Below are positions 20,340-39,059 of a stretch of 64,000 nt of DNA, in pieces. The notes below the pieces were generated by a model, which made no database searches, was not told the origin of the DNA, and saw only the letters and a program-made list of their open reading frames with translations. Made by a program: the position numbers and the translations under genes. Source of the stretch: Notamacropus eugenii (Eukaryota; Chordata; Mammalia; Diprotodontia; Macropodidae); NCBI RefSeq assembly GCF_028372415.1, contig NC_092872.1, positions 9,058,001 to 9,122,000 on the forward strand, written 5' to 3'. Position 1 is the stretch's first letter. Each line of letters starts with the position of its first letter.

Positions 20340-21010
20340 GGCGTTTACACGCAGACCTAGGGAGGAGAGAGCAGGCGTGTAAATGAATGAATGGGACGCT
20401 GGAGACCGCTCCCCACGTGCTTGCGAAAGGGGCTTTCACCCACCACCTCGGACTACTCATTGGTCGCGTTAACCCCACCCACTCCCTCTCGCAGGCTCGC
20501 ACCAGCAGGCCCCGCCTCCATCTCCAAACGTTCCACCCCCTCCTCCAATCAGGAAGCGACTCTGCCAGAGACCAGTCCCACCGGCCACCCAGCGACTGAC
20601 AAGGTCGGGGGCGGTGACAGCCTCCTGGAGGCCTCTGCAAACAGACCTTGGGATAGCGGTCGTGGCCGGCCTCTGCTGTCCCCGATCCCTCGCTGCCCAC
20701 ATGGGTAGTGGCAGCGTCGGCTCGGCTGGGACTGCTTGGGCAGTGCCCGAGGGAGGAGCCTCGTGGGGCCGGGCTGGCAGCTCGGCTGGGCTTCCCCCTG
20801 CCTGGTAGGAAGGGCAGCCCCCGACCCCGGGCCCCCGCGAGCCCGGGCTTTGAGCCCCGCTCCTCCTCGTCCCCAGATCGGCTTGTGCCCACCGTGAGCC
20901 AGGAGCAGGCTGCTGTAGCAGGTAGAGGGCTGGCCTCAGAACTAGGGAGGCCTGGATTCGAGTCCTCTCTGCTGCGCTGACTGGTGGGGTGACCCTGCGC
21001 GAGTCACATA
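20340..21010 (+). promoter_or_regulatory. CpG island, orphan zinc-finger-type promoter
   Basis: The region is CpG-rich with CACGTG (E-box), an inverted CCAAT (CATTGG, 20458-20463), GC-rich boxes and a forward CCAAT (about 20551). The 24 bp starting at CATTGG resemble the gene 1 promoter (about 20 of 24 positions). A possible donor, CACC|GTGAGCC, lies near 20892. A CORE-SINE with unusually many CpGs follows at about 20890-21010. No coding exon can be attached on either strand within the next 4 kb, so it may drive a lost gene or a non-coding RNA. Confidence 0.5.
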
Positions 21011-21299
21011 GCTCCTCAGTGTCCGCACAGATCACTAAGACCGTAAGTGGCAGAGAGCATGGAGCTGCCTGACCTGGAAGTTCCTGGTAACAGAAAGCAA
21101 AGGTCCAGCTCCTATATTACTCTGTACATACTTGGAGAGATACACATTATTTTTGTGTGTATCCCTAATGCCTAGCACAAAATAGGCACTTAATGCTTGT
21201 TCATTCATTCATGAAGTAACATTCAAGTAGGGAGAGTTCATTGGATTATTGAAGATTTAGAGCTCGAGACCTTAGAAGTTTAACCCTCTCCCCTTCCCT

Positions 21300-22772
21300 T
21301 TTTTTTTTTTAAATTGACTTATGAGTTCATTGTCTAGGGAACTCCATCTACCAATGCAAGTTGGCACGTGCTGGGTCACAGGATGGGTGAAATAATTTTT
21401 CCCATTCTATCTCTCCCTTCCCCATCTCCTTTCCCACCCTTTCATCCTTTTTGAGATCATCCCAACAGAATCATTGTATACCCATTGCCCTCTATGTAGA
21501 CTGCTTCGAACTGCTTTAATGACGATCAAGTTCTTAGGAACTACATAGATTGCCCATATATGAATGTAAAAAGTTTAACTTTATTGAGGCTCTTATTCTC
21601 TTTCATACTCACCTACTTATGCCTCTCTTGAGTCTTGTGTTTGAATGTCACATTCAGCTCTGGTCTTTTCATCAGATATCCTTGAAAGTCCTCTATTTCA
21701 TTAAGTATCCATTCCCCCCTCATTGATTATACTCAGTTTTGCTAGATAGGTTATTCTTGGTTGTAATCCTAGCTCCTTTGCCTTCTGGAATATTATATTC
21801 CAAGCCCTCTGCTCCTATAACATGGAAGCCATTAAATCTTGTGTGATGCTCACTGTGACTCTGATATCTGAATTATTTCTGGCTGCTTGCAATATTTTCT
21901 CCTTGACCTCTGGAATTTAGCTATAATATACCTGGGAGTTTTCATTTTGGTATGTCTTTCAGGAGATGATTAGTAGAGTCTTTCAATTGCTATTTTACCC
22001 TCTGGACCTAAAATATCAGGGCAATTTTCCTTGTAATTCCTTGAAATATAATGACTAGCCTCTTTTTCATGGTTTTTCATGATTTTCTTCCATTACTCTC
22101 ATCTCTCTTCCCAATTTTTCCACTATTTCTCTTAGTTGATTTTCAGAATCTTTTGAGTTCTTCCATGGCCTGAAACCAATTTATATTTTTCTTAGAGGCT
22201 TTAGCTTTGTCTTCTGGCTGTATGTTATGATCTTCCTCGTCACCAATGATGTAAGAAAATACCTCTTCACCAAGAAAGTAAGAATCTATAGCCTCTTTCT
22301 TTTTCCCTAGTTTATTCATTTTCCCAGCCATTCACTTGACTTTTGAGCTGTGTTAAGTGGAGGGCTCCAGAAGCAGCCTCTGCTTCAGCAGTAGCTACAG
22401 CCACCCTGGGACAGGGATTGGACTGTGCTCCCTTCTCAGCCATGTGAAAGACCCTTCCCACTGACCTTTGAAGCTGTCTTTAGCATTTGTGGGTTGAGAA
22501 GTCTGGAATCCACAGCAGCCACCAGTAATTCAGTCCCCTAAGGCCTGCTCCCGCACAGTCTGTGCTCTGCTCCCAACCTGGTGTGACAGACCCTTCCCAT
22601 CAACCTTCCAAATTGTCTTGGGTTAGAAATTTGCCTCAGTCTAAGGTTTTGTGGCTTTTGCTGCTCTAGAATTTGTTTAGAGTCATTTTTTTTACAAATT
22701 TTTTGAGGAGTTTGAGGGGAGAGCTGTAGCAGGTCCCTGCTTCTACTCCACTATCTTGGCTCTGCCCCTTTA
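21300..22772 (-). mobile_element. HAL1/L1 element with intact-looking 5' end
   Basis: The high-coordinate end is the reverse of GGGGCAGAGCCAAGATAGTGG, the usual start of a marsupial L1-type 5' UTR. ORF1 starts on the minus strand near 22331 (MAGKMNKLGKKKEAIDSYFL) and is open for only 62 codons, so it is broken. The ORF1 C-terminal text follows near 21690-21810, and a T-rich tract at about 21300-21311 is the poly(A) end. No ORF2 is seen. An L2 3' tail lies just before it (21110-21215). Confidence 0.7.
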
Positions 22773-24904
22773 ATAAATATTTGTTGAATGAATAAGTGAC
22801 ATTACCTATTCATGAAATGCTACCAAGTACCTCATCTCTATTCTAAACTCTTCTGGATAGCCTAGAAACCCTTAAGGTCCTATGCTTTTTCAATTAGTGG
22901 AAAACACTCATACATGAAATAGTCTAGCTGGGTGTATGACCTAGTAGTTTCCAAATCTCATGTGGCAATACCCCTATATGGCTTTAAATAACAATGTGAC
23001 TCTAACATTTTCATTTAAAAAAAAGAAAACCTCTTACCTCTCCCCACCCCACCACCTTTTTCAGATTCCTTTTCTGTGCTGTCTTTCTTCTTTAGATTGT
23101 AAGCTTCCTGAAGGCAGAAGTTGTCTATTCTGTGTCCTCAGTGCAGCAGGCCCTTAATAAATGTTTACTGATTAATTTAAATAATTTGTTTTACTTAATA
23201 TGATAAAGTATAATTTTATAACACTTCTTAAATTTACAGTAATATGTTGATACTAATAGAATACATTTTTCATATTTATAATTTATAAAATAACTACAAT
23301 ACTACAATCATTCATGTGGATGGATAGGTTCCTTCTCCAGAGCCAAATGTCTCACAATCTGGTGTCACTGATGCTCTTGCTCCTCTTTGACTGGAGTGAA
23401 AACACAATAAGCTTTTCAGGCTCAAATGTTTGTTTCAACACGCTATCACAAGTGTATTAGCTGTTGTTGTTCAGATAAAAGTAAGACCAAATGTATAATA
23501 TTTGTCCGCAAAAAATGGTATCCATTCATATTTAGAAATACAAAAATTATTTTTGTAGCTTGATCAAGTGATAAACAGGTCTTAACTTTCTTCTGTTTCA
23601 TTTTACAAGGCAGATGTTTTTTTCATTGGAAGATATATTCTTTTGTAAAATTATGGTGTTAAAGTTTTGAAAAATTTAGTTGGGTTCTCTTTCTGGATCA
23701 GAGTGTGAATTGAGGATTGTAAACTGATTTCTAGTTCTCTGCACTCAGTTTCTCAGAAACATACACTTTTAAAAAATGGCCACTGGGTGGTGCTAAAATT
23801 TTAGTGTCTGTCAAGCTTTACCTAAAATGAGTATTTCCTTTTTTTTCTTTTAGAGGATATTTTTGTAGAAGAATACTTTTTTTCCTCCTGTGACTTAACA
23901 GAAAGTGAATTTAATACTGACTAAGCCTAGAGCTTACTGATTGGAAAAAACTGTAATCTCCAAAAATGAACATGTAGCATTATACATATGATAATTAATA
24001 CTTTACAAACATTTCACACTCTGAGATGACACACCAGTGATTTTTCCTGGAGTCCTGCTGTAACTTTGTGTCTTTAAGCAAAAAATTTTAAAAGGACCCT
24101 CTCAATCTTTTTTTATTTTTTTTTGGTAATCTGTCACTTTTAAAAATAAGTTTTGGATTTTTTTTTTAAGGTATGGGCAAAAGAAGTAAAGGACTAGTAA
24201 GGGAGTAGCAATTTAGCTAGATGGAGATGAGAACATGGGGAAAAGCAGAAGAAATCCCTGAAATTAAGGGAAGAGGGGGGATTTTGATGACCATGGGCCT
24301 GTAGGACAACTAGGGGCCCCATCCACCAGGATCTTGTAAAAGATGATGGGCAGAAAAACCAAGAACTTGGGTGGAAGTAGCAGTGTGTTTAGGCGTGGCA
24401 TCCAAGTCAGTAAATGCCTGGTGATCACATTCCCAGGGACAAGAGCAAACTCATGAAGCACGTCCTCTGCCCTGTCATCCCAAGGCAGTGGTGGAGGAGA
24501 CTGTGCTGATGGTCCTTCTTCCCAACTCCCATGCTTCTTCATGCTTCAGTCACCCAGCAGAGACTGCCTGCCCATGCAGGGGGAGCACGTGCTGGGCTGT
24601 CACAGACGGGTGAGGGCACCTCTGGCAAGGCCATGCACCCCTTGGAAGATCCCGCTAGGAGGTGTGAGAACTGCCTCTTCCCCATGCTCCCTTACACCCC
24701 ACACCACATTAGGGCACTTAGCGGATGGGTGACTTTCAGTGACTCGGCTGCTGAACTCTTCTGGTCTTTCCTTAGTCGATTATCCGAATGAGGTTCCTGC
24801 CTGTCTGTTGGTGGAAAATGTCTGAAACTGAAGCCCAAGCATTTTATAATTGACAAATTATAAATATGAAAAATGCATTCTACTAATAATCACATAATTC
24901 TGAT
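22773..24904. other. AT-rich intergenic DNA
   Basis: An L2 3' tail in plus orientation lies at about 23040-23175 (AGATTGTAAGCTTCCTGAAGG). The stretch 23200-24180 is AT-rich with nothing recognisable. The stretch 24240-24800 is less AT-rich, with medium open frames on both strands that I cannot match to any family, perhaps a decayed retrocopy or 3' UTR. Confidence 0.45.
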
Positions 24905-25960
24905 TCACAAAAACAACTCATTCCGTGCCACCAACGTGGGGCATAAAAATATCTGACGCTTACACTGCGCGTTATGGGCTGCACGACCCTTCACAGCGTC
25001 ATCCCTCCAAATGGGAGAGGCTCCAGCTCCCCCTCTGCCCGTCGTTGTCCAACCTCGGCAGCCCTTTTCCATCCTAGCTTCATACCACGTCCCTCCGGAA
25101 GCCCCCCTGCGCACACCCTTTCCCCAGACTTCCCGCACGTGCACGGTTCCACTCCCGGGGCTGTCCGCCCCCAGTCCGGACTGTGGAGCCCACGTGGCCC
25201 TCAACGCTCCTCCCCGAGCCTCCCGCGCCCTGGCACGGCCGCAGGCACAGAGGGCGCGTGCGCGAGCTCTAAGAGGCCGGGAAGCCACGTGCTCCACCGC
25301 GCACCGATTGGGGAGATGGCGAGTGTTCGCCGATGCCGCGGCATCTGGCCTCTTTCCATCCCTGTCCCTTCTCCGTTCCCGTGCTTTACCCCTTATTTCC
25401 CTCGAAGTCCGTCCCTACCTCACGTCGGGGCCTGCTTGCCAGCGCCCTCTGCCTGTCCCGGAAAGTTCCAAACCCATTGGTTGATGAGAGAAAGGCCCGC
25501 CCACCCCGGGACCAGCCCATTTGTCATTGGTCGATTCCCTCCGCCCCCGCCCCGCTCTACCCAATGGCACTAGGACCATCGCTTCTTGCTCCTGATCGTC
25601 CATGCTTCCCCTCCCTTTCCGCCGGACACCCACGAGAGGAAGTACGGGAGGAATAAGAGCCGACCCACTCTTGGCCTCTAGGGCCCGAAAAAGAAGAGAA
25701 CCATCGAGATGGGGCGACCTCCAAGTCTCCTAGAGAGGAACGGCTTCCGAACGGGGGCTCAGGACCAGGGCCTGAGCCTTGGAGGAGCGGCCGTGCGCGC
25801 GGGGGCTTGTGGGAGGGAGGTGGAGCCCGGGCGGGGGCGGAGCCCGGGCGGGGCCAGGTCTGGGAGTGATGTCATGGACCCAGGGTCGGGAATGCGCCCC
25901 TCACAGCACCTACCCGTTGTGCCATCTGTGGGTTCCAGCCGCCCTCTTGATTATTGATTT
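24905..25960 (+). promoter_or_regulatory. CpG island sharing the gene 1 promoter module
   Basis: This is a strong CpG island. CATTGG at 25525-25530 and CCCAATGG at 25560-25567 stand exactly 35 bp apart (start to start) with GC boxes between, the same spacing as 3796 to 3831 in the gene 1 promoter. Further CCAAT-type sites (CCCATTGGTT near 25475, CCGATTGG near 25307), several CACGTG boxes and GGGCGGGG repeats are present. A possible donor, CCAG|GTCTGG, lies near 25857. No coding exon that clearly belongs to it is seen. It lies 6 kb upstream of the first coding exon of gene 2 and could be an alternative promoter for it. Confidence 0.55.
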
Positions 25961-28500
25961 GCAGTGAAACAGCCGCATTCAGCCTCTTCCCACGTTCTTC
26001 GCTCGACATTCCCAACTCGGGGTCCCAGAACCTGTGTTTTTTTAATTGGGGACTTTCACTATAAGTGGCTTCCTTTGTAAGTCTATGTACTTTATTCCAC
26101 GCCCTTGAAAACTGTCTTCCAAGAAGAGGGACTTAGGCCAAATGGTTCCATGACCCTTGTCCTGATGACGTCATCCTTCCTCGTGGCTTCTGTTACCACC
26201 ATGTGCTGACTCCCAGAGCGATGTCTTCCTACCCAACCCCCACCACTCCCACCCCCCAAATGAAGCCCTCTTCTGAGTTCGGTTTCTGAGATCCAGAGTT
26301 GGAACAGGACCCTTCCCTCGTGGGGACTGATCCATCTGAAATGTCCAGTGGTGACTGCTGATGCCTGACCCAAGTAATGGGGAGAGACAATTAAGATCGC
26401 GTTCTCTGCTTCCTCTTTATTCACACCTGAATAAGTAACCTTACTAATGTGTCAACGGTGTGATCACGTCTTTCGTTGTCCTTTTCATTGTATGGTAAAG
26501 TCTTGACGCTCCACAGTTTGGCCCCGTCTCCCTTTCCAGCCTTCTCTCATCCTGTTCCCCTTCTTATACTCTACATTCTAACCATATAACACTGTGTTGT
26601 GCCCTCCCCATTCATTTCAGTCTTCATCACTTCATAGAAATCTTCCCAGGCTTTCCTCCCCATATGTGTTATTTCCTATGGTGCCACAATTTGTTCTCCC
26701 ATTCCCCAAGCAATGGGCACCTACTTTATTACTTGTTTTTTGTTACCATAAAAAAGACTGCTAGGAATATCTGGGGGTGTATGAGATCTTCCTTTTTTAA
26801 CCATTAACTTCTTTGGCAGTGGAAAAAAACCGAGGAAGGTATCAGCTTCTCTCAGCAATGCCTATGCATAGACAAGAGAATGTTTGTCTGAGCAGACAAC
26901 GCATATTTCAGTCACTAATACGGCTAAATACCCTCATCTACAAAATAGCAACAAATATTTCTCTAAAGGGCAAATCAAAACAAACCCGAGGTTTTACCTC
27001 ATGCTCATCAAACTGGCAAAGGTGACCAAATATGGGTATAGTTGGAAGGGCTATGAAAAGACAAGCACCTGAATGTATTGTTAGTGAAACTATGGATTAG
27101 TACATTCCTTCTGGGGAGCGATTTTCAATTTTGCAAATATACTAGATAAAATGTCCATAACTTTTGATCTAGAGAGTCCTGAAAAGACCTGCTGATACAA
27201 CATGAAGTAAATAGAGCCAGGAAAACTATACAGACAAAAACTGCAACAATATACATGGAAAGAACAACCACTACAAGATAGTAGAAATTAAATGTTGCAG
27301 AATTATGAAGAATAAGCCTGGGCCCGAAGAAGGCACACTTTCTGGTTGGGGAGTGGAGGGGGGTGGAGTGAGATCCACAGCTGCTGAATATTGGTCAGGT
27401 TTTTTCAATGTATGCATTGGTTTTGCTGAATTTTTTATTTCTCTTTTTATAGGGGACAGTTCTTGGGGAGGGGAAACAATAGAGGAGAAGTTACAAGATA
27501 TCAATGAAATTTTATGAAAAAATGCTTTCATGTCTAAATAAAAAAATTAAAATTGTCTTGAGACAGAAATATTCTTTTATTCTGATGGATCCTAGTTAGA
27601 GGATAGAGTCTTTGAGACATCTGATCGCAGCCTGAATCTCTTCAGTTGCTGCATTCTGGATTATTTTTAATAACAAGTATAATTTCCACTGAACTTTAAG
27701 TTTTACAAAATTTACAAAATACAACTCTAAGGTAGGTAGTATAATGACTATCCCTACTTTATACTATTTTCTCAAAATAGAAGATGAAATGATTTGCCCG
27801 GGGTCACATGCTAATGGGTTGGAGTCAGGATATGAGTTCGAGGCCTGTCTGGTCCTCTTCACTATACCATGTTCTCTGAAACTATTCTAATTTCTTTGGC
27901 CATACTTGGCACCAGTATCGATACCTTCCTGAGAATTTATTTTTGTGTTAAAAATATTGACAGCTTTTGGATTATGAAGGAATTTTATGATAATATGTTT
28001 GGTAAGGTGTAAACATATTGCCACAAAGCCTTTACTCACAAAATATTTTATAAAAATTGAGTACTAGGAGCATTTTTATACAATAATGCCATCTTCCATT
28101 TTTTTTTTTACTTGGAAGATTAACTGAGTACTCTTCCTTTTGGGATCTTATTTGATTGTTATGGCAGTCCTGTGAAACAGGCAGGGCAAGTATTGGCATT
28201 TTACAGATGAGAAGGCAGGTTCAAAGAGGGCGAGCTTGATCTCAGAGCTGATGGCTGGAAGGGCAGCATTACCACCGAGAACACAGGTCAGAGATGTTGG
28301 TGCTGGAAGGAAGCTGACCGGTCATGGCAGGTGATCCTAAACAGAGGCAGGAAGCCAGACGGATGCAGTTACAATGTTTCCTTGAGGGCAGGGAGGGTTT
28401 CTTCATCTTCACGCTCCCAGAACCCCAGACAGGTATGTGCATCATATAGACTTTTAAAATGTTAGATTTCCTTCAGTTTCGTTACGTGCGTCATCCTCTT
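25961..28500. other. Intergenic DNA with L1 3' end and MIRs
   Basis: A perfect cAMP-response palindrome, TGACGTCA, lies at 26166-26173. An L1 3' region in plus orientation spans about 26815-27560 (GGCAAATCAAAACAAACCCGAGG; TTGGTCAGG...TTTTATAGGGGACAG). MIR copies in minus orientation lie at about 27680-27880 and 28110-28275. No coding exon is seen. Confidence 0.6.
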
Positions 28501-29680
28501 CGGGTGAGAGGAGCCTCAGTGGCCCAGTGCTTTGTTTGCTGAGCACCTGCTGAGTGGAGGGCACTGCCGGGGTGCCGGGCGGTCCCGGGAAGGGCAGCCC
28601 GGGCGTCGAGTCGTGCCCACACTCGCACCTCCCGGCCTCGGTGCCTACGCTCGCACAGTAAGAATCAGAGCTGGGAGGTCCCCCTGCTCTACCACCCGCA
28701 CTACAAGAGGTGACTGGCGGAGGCGCAGGACTTGGAGTCGGGGGGCTTGGGTTTGGTCCTCCGGGACCAGGATCGGAGCAGGACTGGACGGGCCCTCGCA
28801 GGCAAGTCTAGCACCCCACGTTACAGGGAAAACAAAAGCCGAGGCCCGCGGGGCACAAACGCTTCTTAGCCCGCATGGCCACGCGGCTGGGTCCGCATCC
28901 AGCTCCCCGGCTCCCCTTTCCTTCTCGAGGTCACCTTACAGATGAGGAAACTGAGGCAGACTGGGCACAGTGACTCGCCCAGGGTCCCCCGGTGAGCGCG
29001 TGTCCGAGGCTGCCTTCATCCAGCTGTCTGCCGGGACAGCACCAAGGGCTCCCGGGGTTCAGCCTCCTACGTCACCCGCGCCCTCCCCAGCGGGGGCCCG
29101 AGGCGAGGACGGGCGGGCAGACCACCGAGACGCGGAGGCCTCCGGGCGGCCTAGAGAGGAAGAGGAAGTGCGGGGCTCGGCGGTTCGGCCGGGCCTTTGT
29201 CCTGGCGGCGGCGGAGGCGGCGGCGCGGCCCGGGCCAGCTGGCGCTGCTCTTCCTCGGTGAGGCGGGCTGGGGAGCGGGGAGGGCCCTCCCTCCCCGCCG
29301 GGCTGCGCCCCCTGGCCCCCTGGCCCTCCCCGTCCGCCGCCCCTGCCCCGTGGTGAGGGTGGCATTAAGCGGAAGCCTCGGACCCCGAGCCCCGGGGGAG
29401 GGGCGGCAGTCGCGGATGACCCCCCGGACGCCGGGCGCGCCCCGACTTCGGACAAGCAGCGAGGCGGGCACAGACGGTGGGTCCCCCGGCGGTGCCCCTG
29501 CGGAGGGGCGTCTGGTTCAGAATCCGTGCGTTCTTCTGGACGGCTTCTTACGGAGGAGCCCAGCGGGGGGCCGCCCCTCCCCCGCCCCCTCTGGCCCTCG
29601 CCTCGTGTAGGAGCTGCGGGTTCACCCAGGACGTCCTCGCCAGGAATCTGCTGTCACGTGATTGGGGGGGGGGGCAGGAC
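28501..29680 (+). promoter_or_regulatory. CpG-island promoter, probable first exon of zinc-finger gene 2
   Basis: A dense CpG island has a GGCGGCGGAGGCGGCGG tract followed by CTCTTCCTCG|GTGAGG, a donor placed at 29257/29258 that echoes the gene 1 exon 1 donor. Gene 2 coding exons follow on the same strand from 31.7 kb. A MIR with conserved CpGs lies at about 28920-28990 and a G-run at 29665-29676. A CORE-SINE lies just downstream at about 29925-30005. Confidence 0.6.
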
Positions 29681-30184
29681 CCGTGGTTTGGTCGGTGTGG
29701 GATCTCCCTGGTGAGGAAATGCCCTCCGCATGTCCACATTAGCCACTCTTCCGCAGTTTTCTGGCCGTCGCTGGGAGGACCGAGAGACGAGTGACTGGCC
29801 GTGGGTCACCGGAGCACGGGGGCAGAAGTGGTCGGTCTGACTCGAGCCCGGGGCTTTGAGCTTGCGAGAACACTTTTGTCCCAGCTGTGAGACGGGCATT
29901 GACAGTGTTATTCCGGCCCCCTGCGTGGACCACCGGGCCTGGAGTCAGGCAGACCCGCGTTCAGATCCACGCAGATACTCACCAGCTGTGTGACGGGCCG
30001 ACTGGCAGAGCGCTCCGGTGTCTTTACCGAGAAAACCCCGGGAGGGTCTCGGAGTCCAAACAGCAGCCGCCCTGTCCTAGGTCTTTGAAGCCTTTCTCCC
30101 CGGTTCCCGATCAGCACCTGCAGGCCTCAGCCCTCCTCTCTGCATCAGTGCCCTATGCCGGGACTGAAGATACGCTCCCATCCC

Positions 30185-31430
30185 CTCTCTGGGTTTCGGT
30201 GGCTGCTCTCTCCTGGTTTTCCTCCTCCCTCTCTGACCACTCCTTCTCATTCTCCTTCACAGAATCCTCATCTGTGCCCCACCTGCTATATGTAAGTATC
30301 TCCCAAGGCTCTGTTCTGGACCACCTTCTCTCTATATACGCCTTCTTTCTTTGGAATTGCCTTAACTTATTGTCTCTATGAAGAAGACATTCAGATCTGT
30401 GAGGCTGCTGGGGGGTGCAGTGGATAGACCACTGAACCTGGAGTCAGGAAGACCTGAGTTCAAGTCAAGCCTCAAACATTTATTAGCTGGGTGACCCTGG
30501 GCAAGTCATTTAACCTACGTCTGCCCTAATTTCTCATCTAAAAAATGTGGACCATTATAGCACCTTTGTCCCAGGATTGTTGAGGATAAAATGAGATATT
30601 TCTTAAGTGCTTTGCAAATCTTTAAGTGTTACATAAATCGTCTACATATCCAGCCCTAGCGGTATTGACCACCTGCATCTGATTTCCCATATACTTCTCC
30701 ACTCTGATATGTCCAAAACAGAATTTAGTAAGATTTCTTTATTCCTATTAAAGGCACCATCAGTTTTGCGACCTTAGAGTCCTTTACTCCTACATGTCCT
30801 CTCTGCCCCTCCTCACCTGCACCCCATATCCAGTCAGTCTTGTCAATGCTTTCTCTCTGTCTCTCACCTCTTCCCCTCATTCAAAGGGCACTAGTTCAGG
30901 ATTTTATCCTCACTCATCAGAACTTCTACAACAGCTTCCTAATCAGACTCTCAGCTTGTAGTCTTGCCCATGCCAGTCTGTCCTCCATACAGCTGCCGGA
31001 ATCTTCTTAAAAAACAAAGTAGATCATGATGTTCTGCTACTCAAGATGCTTCAGTGCCCCTGTTGTTTATAAGACCACGTTCCTTGCTTTGCCTTTGACT
31101 GCTGACTGGCCTGGGGGCTCACCTTACTCATCCTCCTGCTTACCTAGAGTGGGAAGTCTTCCTTGTGATCCTAGATTTAGGAGTGTACTGTGTCCCCACC
31201 TTCAACTCCCACAGCCTAAGAACTTGCAGTCATGACTCCTCCAAGGGACTTTTCCATGCTCTTTTGAACACTATTCCCTTTCACCAATGCTTTGTCCCAG
31301 CCACACTGACCTATTTGCTCTTTCCCCCACCTGGCACTCCATCACCCTTCTCTTGGCCTTTTTTTCTTTTCGTATGTTATATCCTCATTGCCTAACCTAG
31401 TGTCTTCCATGGAGAAAGCACTTAAATGCT
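30185..31430 (+). mobile_element. L2 LINE, RT to 3' end, with a nested SINE
   Basis: From 30185 the plus strand encodes L2 RT text (ALSWFSSSLSDHSFSFSFT, then QGSVLDHLLS). A CORE-SINE at about 30395-30650 (GTGGATAGACCACTGAACCTGG) interrupts it, and L2 resumes at TCTACATATCCAGCCC and runs to the 3' tail near 31430. The SINE is therefore younger than the L2. Confidence 0.8.
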
Positions 31431-31702
31431 GCCAAGGTCAGATTGAGTACGTGTGTATTTGGGTGTGAAAGGCATCTCTTCACAAGCGAGCACTGTGGGG
31501 AGTATTGTGGGGAGTGTTTGTCCTTTCCTGGAATTCTGCTTTCCTGGCCACATCCTGGTGTGTGGTCTTTATTGTCACAGAACTCAGCTCTTTGCCATCA
31601 ATTCATTTCTCTTACATTAACAATGATTTTTTGTGTCTCAGTAGATGATACTCATTCCAACTCTAAGAAGTTTCCAGGGAAGCTGAAGTCAGACTAGTAT
31701 TG

Positions 31703-37334
<5,632 letters not shown>

Positions 37335-39059
37335 CGGGCAAGGTTTCAGCTGTGTGTGTTCAGTAATTATTTCTGTGCTCTGCCATTTGCCTAATAATGC
37401 TAGGTGCTATGGGAGTGGGAGTTGAATTGGACACTGAACCTCACTTGGATATAGATAAATGGAGAAGAGAGGGAAGGACATTCCAGGTGAAGGAAACAGA
37501 TAGAGGAAAGGCAGTTAGGAATGATTTGGGGAGGGGGGGGTGGAACAGGAGGGACAGGTTGTAAGTATTGGGGTACAGTAGTAAAAATTGACTAGGTAAA
37601 TTGGGCCAAATTATGGAGGACTTTAAATTAAGAACTCAATAAATTTCCTGGACCTATCTTTGTATGAAATGAGCCATATTTAAAATTGTTTTCAGTGATC
37701 AGATATGCTTTGAGCTATTTTTTCATGCATATGGCCAAAGGGGAGGAGAAAAACGTCTTTAGGATATACTGAAGCCCTGAATCTTACAAAATATGTGTAT
37801 ATTTTTCCTCCCTCAATGGGAAAGATTCTTATCCTTCTCAGACTTTCATGAGGGAGACTGGGAGATCTCTAGGGAAACGATGGTAGACTCTAAACGGCAA
37901 TTTACCCACCCTTTTTAGAGCAAACAGGTTGAGTGTAGGTGAGGTCTAATCTACATTTTAAAATGGTATTGAGAGACAGTGTCATAAGTAGAAAGAGCAC
38001 TGGTCTTAACAGAGAATCTAGCTTCAAATCCCAGACTTGGTCAAGCCACTGACCTCTTTGAACCTCAGGTTTCCACATCTATAAAATGAAGGGGTTGAAT
38101 AAGATGATCTCTATGTTCTCTTCCAGCCCATTGAGCTAACCCCTTTATTTTATATGATGAGACAAATGGAGCCAAGATAGTTTAAGTGTTTTGTCGTAGA
38201 TGATAAATGGCAGCACTAGGAATTACTCCAAATCCAACAGCAAGCCAAAATACAGTATACAGCTTGACTATCACCAGTGAAAATAATTTAGGCAGCTAAA
38301 CCAGAATTGAGCACAATGACTAATGTTGATTCTGGGGAAGAGAGGATGAAATACTTCCCTCTTAGTATGAGACTACGGGAGTGAAAAGTTGAAGAGGCGA
38401 ACCTGGGATTGGATTCTGCTCAAGTGGCTTTGTTTTGGGATTCTATGGGGGAAGGGTGGGCTTTATCAAAAATGACTGTAAAAAAATGTCATCTGTAAAA
38501 TTTGAAAAGCAAATATATTCACAGTCATGCTTAATAAGCAAACAACTCACCTCTCAACAGTTTGTTTTTCTCATGTGCTGAGGAATGAGATAACATTTTA
38601 CCTTAGATTTACACCTTAACTCTTAACAGAAAAAGCCACTTTGCATTGCAGTTTAGTGTACCGGAAAGAACACTCGATTTGGAGTCAGAGGACCTACATT
38701 TGAACTCTGGTTCTGCTGCTTGCTGCCTATAACTTTAGGCAAGTAACTTAACTCCTCAGATTGAGCTTTTTTACATGTAAAATTAGAGAATTCCACTGGA
38801 CAATTCCTCGTGCTCCTTTCAGCTTTTAACATTGTATGGTCCAGATAGAGACAATTACAAAATAGTTCATTTTGATCACATGAAATGAAAGTCTCCCACA
38901 CAAAAAAAGAAAAATGCATGTAGCATGAGGGAGGCAGTTGTTTGGGGGAAAATTTTATTAAGATACCCCTGCAATGAGTTTGAGTTATATGTAAATGATC
39001 AGAAAGCTGTTCCCAAATAGAAAAGGGGTCCAAGGATAAGAACTAATTATTTTCCAATG

